A stretch of DNA of 5,093 nt from Spongiibacteraceae bacterium (GTDB taxonomy: Bacteria > Pseudomonadota > Gammaproteobacteria > Pseudomonadales > PIVM01), in NCBI GenBank assembly GCA_030618505.1, contig JAUXDF010000262.1, positions 1-5,093 of the forward strand, given 5' to 3'. The position numbers and the translations under genes are program-made. The notes beneath the pieces were generated by a model. It saw only the letters and a list, made by a program, of their open reading frames with translations, searched no databases and had not been told where the DNA came from. This document shows positions 1 to 5,093 of the stretch, one piece after another (position 1 is the first letter of the stretch; every line of letters begins with the position of its first letter).

Positions 1-38
1 TTAAAAGGCTCAAATCCTGACTACTTTAGTATGGCAAC

Positions 39-66
39 TTGATAATTTGCCTCTTCGCGCTATAGT
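39..66 (+). promoter_or_regulatory. Candidate sigma70 promoter for the reductase gene
   Basis: TTGATA at 39-44 matches the -35 consensus TTGACA at 5 of 6 bases. TATAGT at 61-66 matches the -10 consensus TATAAT at 5 of 6. The spacer is 16 bp, within the usual range. Transcription would start near 73 and leave a leader of about 100 nt before the TTG start at 171. The -10 box overlaps the first recognisable rubredoxin codons (Ile-Val), so it may have become useful only after that gene decayed, or the match may be chance. No operator or activator site was recognised. Confidence 0.4.
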
Positions 67-170
67 ATGGACTCATTTTTTTACGCTCAGAATAAGGGAT
101 CGCTCGTTTTGAAGATATCCCTGACGACTGACTCGGCTCGGGCTGCGGCGTTGACAAAGAGGACTTTGAA
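59..170 (+). pseudogene. Decayed rubredoxin (N-terminal domain remnant, in frame with the reductase)
   Basis: Rubredoxins are electron carriers of about 54 residues with one iron held by two CxxCG motifs. They pass electrons from rubredoxin reductase to partners such as alkane hydroxylases. In the frame of the downstream reductase, 96-170 reads GIARFEDIPDD, stop, LGSGCGVDKEDFE. This matches the usual C-terminal half GIxPGTRFEDIPDDWxCPxCGVxKEDFE. The damage is specific: the Pro-Gly-Thr codons are absent, the conserved Trp is TGA (129-131), the first Cys of the second pair is Gly, and the Pro is Ser. Upstream, ATA GTA TG GGA CTC ATT (62-77) recalls the IVCGLI of the first iron loop with one base missing and its first Cys lost. 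TAA at 93-95 is a second in-frame stop. The region is shorter than an intact gene by tens of bases. No iron-binding product can be made. A poor-quality assembly is an alternative, but several independent changes would be needed. The C-terminal match is strong; the N-terminal part is tentative. Confidence 0.66.
158..163 (+). promoter_or_regulatory. Shine-Dalgarno AGAGGA selecting the TTG start at 171
   Basis: AGAGGA lies 7 nt before TTG 171. It falls within the codons for the rubredoxin Lys-Glu-Asp motif (AAA GAG GAC), so leftover rubredoxin coding sequence could serve as a ribosome binding site. The next in-frame start, ATG 198, has no purine-rich sequence at a suitable distance. This favours TTG 171, although TTG is a weak start codon. 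Confidence 0.5.
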
Positions 171-1403
171 TTGATTAAAAAAACCGTGGTTTCCGGTATG
201 CCCCATCACCAGGAAGAAGAAAGCGATAATCAAGACAAGCCCATCGTCATTATTGGTACCGGACTGGCGTCTTACAACCTGGTTAAAGAATTTCGCAAGC
301 TGGATAGCGAAACACCCATTATTATCATTACCGCAGACGATGGGATTTCATACTCCAAGCCGATGCTGTCAAACGGCTTTACCAAAAACAAGACGGTTGC
401 AGATCTGGCGATGAAAGATGCCGGCGCAATGGCCAAGCAGCTCCATGCCAGCGTTTGGACCTTTACCCACGTTACCGCTATCGACACGCAAAATCAGCAG
501 ATTGAAATCAATCACGCCAATAACATTTCCTACAGCAAGCTGGTCATCGCCTGGGGGGCAGAAACCATTAAGCCACCGATAGCCGGCGATGGACTCGACC
601 ACGTTTATTCCATTAATAACCTGCTTGATTACGATGATTTCCGCACGGCACTGACAAAAAATAAAGCGAAGAAGATTGTTATTATTGGTGGTGGGCTGAT
701 CGGCTGTGAATTCACCAACGACTTAATCAACGGCGATTTTGAAACTGAAACCATTGATCCGCTGGATTATTGCCTACCAACACTACTTCCTGAGCAGGCA
801 GGTAAAGCGGTGCAAAATGCACTGGAAGAAAAAGGTGCAAAGTTCCATTTTGGCCATTTAGTGACGGAAGTAAACAAAAAAGACAACGGTGATCAACCTG
901 CTTCACTTGCCATTTCGCTAGATAATGGTGAGGTTCTCGACGCGGATCTGGTTCTCTGCGCTGTAGGTGTTCGACCTCGTATCGAGCTGGCAGAAAAAGC
1001 CGGCATTCAGTGTAATCGCGGCATAGTCGCCAACCGCCTGTTTGAAACCAGTGCTAAAAATGTCTATACCTTGGGTGATTGTGCAGAAGTGGATGGTCAT
1101 GTGCTGTTTTATGTTGCCCCGCTAATGGCTGGCGCTCGCACACTGGCAAAAACCCTGGCAGGCACACCCACCGAGGTAAGTTATCCTGCGATGCCGGTAA
1201 GCATCAAGACGCCAGCTTGCCCGGTAGTGGTGGCTCCCCCTCCGCGTGATGCACAGGGCGATTGGTCGATTACGCAGGACGGTAATAATGTTATTGCTGA
1301 GTTTAAGGACAAGGAAGATAAGTTGATCGGCTTTGCGTTAACGGGAGAAGGGGTCAGTGAGAAGATGCGATTGCAGAAACTGTTGCCGCCGCTGTTGTCG
1401 TAG
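171..1403 (+). CDS. rubB: Rubredoxin-NAD(P)+ reductase, FAD-dependent oxidoreductase
   Basis: This cytoplasmic flavoprotein should move electrons from NAD(P)H through FAD to rubredoxin, as RubB/AlkT-type reductases do for alkane hydroxylases and other rubredoxin users. An N-terminal FAD Rossmann motif IVIIGTGLASYN is at residues 25-36, followed by the family segment ITADDGISYSKPMLSNGF (53-70). The NAD(P) motif IVIIGGGLIGCEF is at 169-181. The second FAD motif YTLGDCAEVDG is at 299-309, with Asp303 placed to bind FAD. The C-terminal part contains KTPACPVVVAPPPR (346-359), matching Pseudomonas RubB as I recall it. From residue 22 the length (389 aa) is normal for the family. The first 21 residues are an extra charged tail that continues the upstream rubredoxin remnant in frame and resembles an interdomain linker. 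TTG 171 has a good ribosome binding site; ATG 198 would also leave the whole enzyme intact. No intact rubredoxin is in the window, so its partner must be encoded elsewhere. The family is clear; the exact partner is inferred. Confidence 0.9.
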   Translation: MIKKTVVSGMPHHQEEESDNQDKPIVIIGTGLASYNLVKEFRKLDSETPIIIITADDGISYSKPMLSNGFTKNKTVADLAMKDAGAMAKQLHASVWTFTHVTAIDTQNQQIEINHANNISYSKLVIAWGAETIKPPIAGDGLDHVYSINNLLDYDDFRTALTKNKAKKIVIIGGGLIGCEFTNDLINGDFETETIDPLDYCLPTLLPEQAGKAVQNALEEKGAKFHFGHLVTEVNKKDNGDQPASLAISLDNGEVLDADLVLCAVGVRPRIELAEKAGIQCNRGIVANRLFETSAKNVYTLGDCAEVDGHVLFYVAPLMAGARTLAKTLAGTPTEVSYPAMPVSIKTPACPVVVAPPPRDAQGDWSITQDGNNVIAEFKDKEDKLIGFALTGEGVSEKMRLQKLLPPLLS

Positions 1404-1449
1404 TTTTTCGGTTCTTTGGCTCTATGGCTGTGCGCACTACCCCACCCGC

Positions 1450-1530
1450 GTAGCATTTGGGTTGGATTTGTGAAATCAGGGGAAAATGCTGCAGAAGGAT
1501 CCCTTGATTTCGTTCCTCAATCACGGCTAC
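1450..1530. repeat. 81-bp palindromic REP/MITE-like element with GTAGC...GCTAC ends
   Basis: GTAGC at 1450-1454 pairs with GCTAC at 1526-1530. A middle block (1460-1465 with 1517-1522) pairs partly. The inner stem 1472-1482 with 1501-1511 has 11 consecutive pairs, including one G.U, around an 18-nt loop. The layout resembles the widespread intergenic proteobacterial foldback repeats that begin GTAGC and end GCTAC around an AATC-GGG/CCC-GATT core; that comparison is from memory. It starts 47 nt after the reductase stop and is followed within 9 nt by six T residues (1539-1544), so it may help end the reductase transcript. No target-site duplication was identified. Confidence 0.55.
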
Positions 1531-1576
1531 GGGGTGTGTTTTTTATAAACTTGGATGTTCCCGCCAAAGCTAAAAA

Positions 1577-1771
1577 GGTCGATGGGGTGTGTTAGTTGTG
1601 CGCCTATGCGTTTTAGCGAGTACGAAGATAATTTTGGATTGAGGGAACGGAGGAGAACACGCCTTTTGTTTTTGTGTTCTCACGTAGTGACCGCCCCTAA
1701 TACCGATACAACAATTTTCGCACGCAGCGTAAAAAAACGCATCGAAGCGCAACTAGCACACCCCATCGGCC
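1577..1771. repeat. 195-bp foldback element with 38-nt inverted arms
   Basis: The arm 1577-1614 pairs with 1734-1771 over 38 positions with 35 pairs and 3 mismatches (1602, 1603, 1605), with no gap. Three of the pairs are U.G in a plus-strand RNA. The 119-bp centre contains a second hairpin: GAGAACAC (1653-1660) pairs perfectly with GTGTTCTC (1674-1681) around 13 nt. It has no coding content. The arms look like terminal inverted repeats of a small non-autonomous mobile element, but they could instead be a structured RNA or a bidirectional transcription barrier between convergent genes. No clear target duplication flanks it, and the right arm ends 24 bp past the pentapeptide-repeat stop codon. 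Confidence 0.6.
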
Positions 1772-1795
1772 ATACGCAGCCATCAACCACCGCGC

Positions 1796-2392
1796 TTAAT
1801 CGACCAATTCAATCTCAAGACTATCCAACAAACTCAACGCCTCAAGACGGCAAAACTTCGCTTTCTTAATAACATTCTGAAAAACATCAATATCGTATGC
1901 ACTGGCATCGCTAAAGTCAGCAGCACTCAGGTTGGTCTTGGAAAACAGGCTATTCGAAAAATCAGTGTGAATAAAACTGGCCTCACTAAAGTTACCTTCC
2001 CTGAAATCAACATTATGCGCCTTGCATTCCTCAAGAATGATTTCCTCCAGACTAAGCCCGAAAAAAGAACAATCATTAAGAATAGATTTAATAAATTTTA
2101 CCGGAGAGCATAAGGACAGGCTCGGCCAATCTGCTTTGGTCCAATCCACGCCAATCAGTTTGCACTCATCGAACGTGACTTCACTAAATTTACTGTAGGC
2201 AATATTAACATTGCTCAGGTTACACTTAACAAAGTCACAATCGATAAATTTACAGCGACTAAGCACCGCCTCACTAAAATCACATTCTTTAAAGGTGCAG
2301 GAATCAAATTCAATAGAAGAAAGTTCCTGAGCCGATAAGTCCAGATTGGAAAAAGTCTTTGAGAAATATTCGTCATCCTGAAAGTCGCTCAT
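1796..2392 (-). CDS. Pentapeptide-repeat protein, Qnr-like, 198 aa
   Basis: Five-residue repeats with Phe or Leu at the centre run through most of the protein, for example CTFKE-CDFSE-AVLSR-CKFID (32-51) and HTDFS-NSLFS-KTNLS-AADFS (142-161). Such proteins fold into a right-handed four-sided beta-helix. The N-terminal half often has Cys two residues before the centre (C32, C37, C47, C52, C57, C77). The register shifts near residues 95-106, which could form a loop or break. The C-terminal tail KKAKFCRLEALSLLDSLEIELVD (176-198) resembles the capping and dimer tail of Qnr/MfpA-type proteins, which mimic DNA and protect gyrase. There is no signal peptide or membrane segment, so it should be cytoplasmic. 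It starts 11 bp after lysS ends, with GAGG 5 nt before ATG, and is probably co-transcribed with lysS. Its 198 residues are a little fewer than the roughly 215 of Qnr. The fold is well supported; quinolone or gyrase protection is not shown, and many relatives have no known role. Confidence 0.88.
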   Translation of the reverse strand: MSDFQDDEYFSKTFSNLDLSAQELSSIEFDSCTFKECDFSEAVLSRCKFIDCDFVKCNLSNVNIAYSKFSEVTFDECKLIGVDWTKADWPSLSLCSPVKFIKSILNDCSFFGLSLEEIILEECKAHNVDFREGNFSEASFIHTDFSNSLFSKTNLSAADFSDASAYDIDVFQNVIKKAKFCRLEALSLLDSLEIELVD

Positions 2393-2403
2393 AAATCCTC
2401 TAT

Positions 2404-3936
2404 CTAATCCTTATTTACCGGGCGCATATGCGGGAACAACAACACATCACGAATCGATGGGGAATCCGTCAGCAACATTACCAGGCGATCAATGCCAATA
2501 CCCTCGCCTGCTGTCGGCGGTAAACCATATTCGAGTGCGGCAATATAATCTGCATCAAAATGCATTGCCTCGTCATCGCCGGCATCTTTTTCAGCCACCT
2601 GTGCTTGAAAACGCTCGGCCTGATCTTCAGCATCATTTAACTCAGAGAAGCCATTGGCCAACTCACGCCCGGCGACAAAAAACTCAAAGCGATCAGTCAC
2701 AAAGGGATCATCATCATTACGGCGAGCAAGCGGAGAAACTTCCGTTGGATACTGAGTAATAAAAGTCGGTTGATCAAGACGGTCTTCCACAGTTTTTTCG
2801 AAAATCTCGATCTGAATTTTTCCCAGCCCCCAGATTTCTTTCATGGGAATACCGAGACCTTCAGCTACTTTTTTGGCCGAGTCCAAGTCACTGATCTGCT
2901 CTGCGCTGATCTCCGGGTTATAGTGCAATATAGAATCGAATACACTGATACGAGTAAAAGGCTTGGAGAAATCATAGGTTTTAGTTTCTACAATTTCACC
3001 GCTGGCATCCTTTACGGTATTAACCACCTGCGTGGTGCCGAGTGCGCGCTCAGACACGTAACGCAGCATATCTTCGGTCAAATCCATCAAGTCATTGTAA
3101 TCGGCATAGGCCTGATAGAATTCCAGCATCGTGAATTCGGGATTATGCCGGGTGGATAAACCTTCATTACGAAAATTACGGTTAATCTCAAACACCTTTT
3201 CAAAACCGCCCACGACCAAACGCTTCAAATAGAGCTCCGGGGCGATGCGCAAATACATTTTAAGATCCAATGCATTGTGAAAGGTCTCAAAGGGGCGTGC
3301 TGTTGCACCACCAGGGATACTTTGCATCATCGGCGTTTCTGCTTCGAGAAAATTTCGGTTAGTCAGATAATCTCGCATCGCATCAATAACTGTTGAGCGA
3401 ATTTTAAAAACCCGGCGACTCTCCTCACTCATAATCAAATCAACATAGCGCTGACGATAGCGCGTCTCCAGATCACTCAAGCCGTGATGCTTATCCGGCA
3501 AAGGTCGCAAAGATTTAGTCAGCAATACCGCCGAGTCCATATAGACATAAAGATCGCCTTTGCCCGACTTATGTATCACACCTTCGGCACCGACAATATC
3601 ACCGATATCCCAGGTTTTAATCTCAGCGGCCAACTCCTCAGGCAATTTCTTTTTATCAACATAGAGCTGAATGCGCCCGCTCATATCCTGCAATACAAGA
3701 AAAGGCCCACGTTTGGCCATAATACGTCCCGCTACTTTTGCAGGGCGAGCCAACTGTTCAAGCTCTTCTTTATCCTTATCGCCCAGTTCCTTTTGCAGAT
3801 CATCGGCATAGCTATCGCGACGAAAGCTATTAGGAAAGGCGTTGCGCTTTTCACGAATAGCATTCAGCTTTGCACGGCGCTCGGCAATGAGTTTATTTTC
3901 TTCCTGCTGGTTTTCGTTTTGAGTAGAGTCGGTCAT
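2404..3936 (-). CDS. lysS: Lysyl-tRNA synthetase, class II
   Basis: It charges tRNA-Lys with lysine, using ATP, in the cytoplasm. The product is 510 residues, close to the 505 of E. coli LysS. An N-terminal anticodon-binding OB fold covers about residues 67-140 (KVAGRIMAKRGPFLVLQDMSG). The class II catalytic core follows: motif 1 at FLEAETPMMQSIPGGATARPF (196-216), motif 2 at FRNEGLSTRHNPEFTMLEF (255-273), and motif 3 at GEGIGIDRLVMLLTDSPSIRDV (477-498). The ATG at 3936 was chosen because MTDSTQ... aligns with the usual LysS N-terminus and GGAAAG lies 7 nt upstream. An in-frame ATG at 3990 would add 18 residues with no family resemblance. The upstream gene is prfB, as in E. coli, but the spacer is 205 bp. 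The next gene starts 11 bp after the TAG stop. Nothing in the protein looks damaged. Confidence 0.97.
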   Translation of the reverse strand: MTDSTQNENQQEENKLIAERRAKLNAIREKRNAFPNSFRRDSYADDLQKELGDKDKEELEQLARPAKVAGRIMAKRGPFLVLQDMSGRIQLYVDKKKLPEELAAEIKTWDIGDIVGAEGVIHKSGKGDLYVYMDSAVLLTKSLRPLPDKHHGLSDLETRYRQRYVDLIMSEESRRVFKIRSTVIDAMRDYLTNRNFLEAETPMMQSIPGGATARPFETFHNALDLKMYLRIAPELYLKRLVVGGFEKVFEINRNFRNEGLSTRHNPEFTMLEFYQAYADYNDLMDLTEDMLRYVSERALGTTQVVNTVKDASGEIVETKTYDFSKPFTRISVFDSILHYNPEISAEQISDLDSAKKVAEGLGIPMKEIWGLGKIQIEIFEKTVEDRLDQPTFITQYPTEVSPLARRNDDDPFVTDRFEFFVAGRELANGFSELNDAEDQAERFQAQVAEKDAGDDEAMHFDADYIAALEYGLPPTAGEGIGIDRLVMLLTDSPSIRDVLLFPHMRPVNKD

Positions 3937-4005
3937 TGAATCTTTCCAATAAAAGTTTGAGATAATTTGTAGGGTGCGGCTCGATATCATTTGCTTAAGC
4001 TGACA

Positions 4006-4139
4006 AATCCCTTCTCCTGCGGGAGCACCCAGACAGCGGGCATATATAAAGGTTGGGATGAGGGCGCAGCGAAGCTACAAATAATATTACTTTAACACAT
4101 TCCCTCACCCTAACCCTCTCCCAATTCTTGGGAGAGGGA
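4006..4139. repeat. Inverted pair of intergenic repeats in the prfB-lysS spacer
   Basis: The right copy (4101-4139) holds CCCTCACCCTAACC followed by a perfect 11-bp hairpin. The left copy has CCCTTCTCC..GGGAG (4009-4025), then about 22 unrelated bases, then GGTTGGGATGAGGG (4051-4064). The last block is the reverse complement of 4102-4115 at 12 of 14 bases, so the copies face each other. The wording CCCTCACCCTAACCCTCTCCC matches a repeat I recall from many gammaproteobacterial intergenic regions. It probably arrived by insertion, because prfB and lysS are only a few bases apart in E. coli. It has no coding capacity. Confidence 0.65.
4114..4138 (-). other. Perfect 11-bp stem-loop just after the prfB stop codon
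   Basis: Positions 4114-4124 pair with 4128-4138 without mismatch around a 3-nt loop (GAA in the prfB transcript). The stem begins 3 nt after the prfB stop. It is GC-rich but is followed by TTAGGGTGAGGG rather than a T run, so it does not look like a full intrinsic terminator. It could shield the 3' end of prfB mRNA or lower read-through into lysS. It is part of the inverted repeat pair. Confidence 0.55.
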
Positions 4140-4141
4140 AC

Positions 4142-5093
4142 TCACAAGCCGCTTTTTAAGCTCGCTTCAATAAACATATCAATATCACCATCCAGCACCG
4201 CATTACAGTTACTGGTTTGCACATTGGTACGCAGATCCTTGATGCGCTGATCATCCAATACATAGGAGCGAATCTGACTACCCCAACCGATATCAGATTT
4301 ACTGTCCTCCTGCGCCTGCGCCTCTTCATTGCGCTTAAGCATTTCCATCTCGTAGAGTTTTGCCTTTAACTGTTTCATGGCAGCATCACGGTTGGCATGT
4401 TGTGAGCGCTGGTTCTGACACTGCACGACAATACCCGAAGGTTCATGGGTCAATCTGATCGCAGAATCGGTTTTGTTAACATGCTGTCCACCGGCACCAC
4501 TAGCACGGTAGGTATCCACACGCAGGTCCGAAGGGTTAATTTCAATCTCTATATTGTCATCCACTTCAGGGGAAACAAACACCGAAGCAAAGGAGGTGTG
4601 ACGTCGACTGCCCGAGTCAAAAGGTGATTTTCGTACCAGACGGTGAACACCGGTTTCGGTGCGCAACCAGCCAAAGGCGTATTCACCTTGATAATGAATA
4701 GTGGCACTTTTAATGCCGGCCACATCGCCCGAGGAAGCTTCAATCAATTCAGTTTTAAAACCCCGCCGCTCGCCCCAGCGTAAAAACAATCGCAACAACA
4801 TATTGGCCCAATCCTGAGCTTCGGTGCCACCGGAGCCGGACTGAATATCAAGATAGGCATTGTTGGCATCCATCTCACCGGAAAACATTCGGCGAAACTC
4901 CAGGGTTTCCAGCTGGGCAGTTAGTGCCTGCAACTCGCTCTCTACCTCAACAACGGTATCAGCATCATCCTCTTCCACCGCCATATCCAGCAAGTCTTTG
5001 CTGTCATCAAGGCCGGATGTCATTGTATCGATGGTGGCAACAATCGCTTCCAGAGAAGAGCGTTCTTTACCCAAGGCCTGGGCCTTATTCGGG
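4142..5093 (-). CDS. prfB: Peptide chain release factor 2, 5' end outside the window
   Basis: RF2 reads UGA and UAA stop codons in the ribosomal A site and triggers release of the finished protein. The visible part corresponds to E. coli residues about 50-365 and ends normally with FIEASLKSGL and TGA. The stop-codon recognition tripeptide Ser-Pro-Phe is at 4619-4627 and the catalytic Gly-Gly-Gln is at 4484-4492 within ASGAGGQHVN. The coiled N-terminal domain is partly present (AQALGKERSSLEAIV). The frame stays open to the window edge, reading PNKAQAL as in other RF2 proteins, so TTG at 5074 is not the start. The first roughly 49 residues are missing, including codons 25-26 where most prfB genes carry the autoregulatory +1 frameshift at an in-frame UGA; its presence cannot be judged here. 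The residue equivalent to E. coli 246 is Ala. The gene lies upstream of lysS, the common gammaproteobacterial order. Confidence 0.96.
   Translation of the reverse strand, partial: PNKAQALGKERSSLEAIVATIDTMTSGLDDSKDLLDMAVEEDDADTVVEVESELQALTAQLETLEFRRMFSGEMDANNAYLDIQSGSGGTEAQDWANMLLRLFLRWGERRGFKTELIEASSGDVAGIKSATIHYQGEYAFGWLRTETGVHRLVRKSPFDSGSRRHTSFASVFVSPEVDDNIEIEINPSDLRVDTYRASGAGGQHVNKTDSAIRLTHEPSGIVVQCQNQRSQHANRDAAMKQLKAKLYEMEMLKRNEEAQAQEDSKSDIGWGSQIRSYVLDDQRIKDLRTNVQTSNCNAVLDGDIDMFIEASLKSGL

Larger units (their letters stand above)
1404..1795. other. Gene-free spacer between convergent genes, built of palindromic repeats
   Basis: These 392 bp separate the ends of the reductase gene (+) and the pentapeptide-repeat gene (-). 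No reading frame here resembles a known protein; an open frame across 1555-1869 runs through the foldback and into the antisense of the next gene. The spacer holds two palindromic elements (listed separately). GGGGTGTGTT occurs at 1531-1540 and 1584-1593, with a one-mismatch inverted copy at 1755-1764. No classic terminator with a strong stem directly followed by T residues is evident for either gene. T runs lie at 1539-1544 (+) and 1731-1737 (A on +, so T on -). Confidence 0.7.

Noticed and set aside
67..174. Small 35-codon open frame starting at ATG 67 and overlapping the reductase start
   Set aside because: It has no good ribosome binding site and no recognisable product. It runs through the rubredoxin remnant in the wrong frame, and parts of it look like frameshifted rubredoxin.
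1653..1681. GAGAACAC/GTGTTCTC hairpin as an intrinsic terminator
   Set aside because: The 8-bp stem is perfect, but the loop is 13 nt and no T run follows on either strand. It is better treated as the inner part of the foldback.
1555..1869. Plus-strand open frame of 104 codons
   Set aside because: It crosses the foldback element and then the antisense of the pentapeptide-repeat gene. Its composition is arbitrary and it has no domain or ribosome binding site.
3484..3939. Plus-strand open frame of 151 codons inside lysS
   Set aside because: It is antisense to a well-supported lysS coding region and has no recognisable family.
3937..3990. Upstream ATG extending lysS by 18 residues
   Set aside because: The extension is unlike LysS N-termini, while ATG 3936 has a plausible ribosome binding site and matches the family length.
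3937..4100. Possible separate lysS promoter in the spacer (AT-rich patches such as TATATA near 4042-4048 and TTGTCA on the minus strand near 4000-4005)
   Set aside because: No pair of -35 and -10 boxes with acceptable spacing was found on the minus strand.

Overview
This window looks like ordinary chromosome from a gammaproteobacterium with moderate GC. The strongest evidence is the gene order prfB then lysS, and an RF2 and LysRS that both read as close relatives of the Enterobacteria/Pseudomonas proteins. The reductase resembles the Pseudomonas/marine-gammaproteobacterial rubredoxin reductases. A Cellvibrionales-like or other marine lineage is possible but cannot be settled from this sequence.

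Layout: positions 1-170 hold a recognisable but broken rubredoxin coding sequence, with a sigma70-like promoter lying in or just before it. Positions 171-1403 (+) encode a rubredoxin-NAD(P)+ reductase-type FAD flavoprotein. Its N-terminal tail is the in-frame continuation of the rubredoxin remnant, so the ancestor may have been one rubredoxin-reductase fusion. Positions 1404-1795 have no convincing gene. They lie between convergent genes and contain two imperfect palindromes (1450-1530 and 1577-1771) that look like small foldback (REP/MITE-like) repeats.

On the minus strand, reading right to left, are prfB (5' end outside the window; 5093 to 4142), a 205-bp spacer carrying an inverted pair of repeats (about 4006-4139), lysS (3936 to 2404), and 11 bp later a 198-residue Qnr-like pentapeptide-repeat protein (2392 to 1796). 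The three genes look like one transcription unit. prfB (peptide chain release factor 2) and lysS (lysyl-tRNA synthetase) are translation genes. The pentapeptide-repeat protein is probably co-transcribed with lysS, but its function is unknown.

I see no CRISPR array, tRNA, rRNA, transposase, phage gene or defence system. Nothing here amounts to a clearly new biological system. The most informative oddities are the decayed rubredoxin fused in frame to its reductase, the foldback repeats between the convergent genes, the repeat-filled prfB-lysS spacer, and the pentapeptide-repeat gene at the end of the translation operon.
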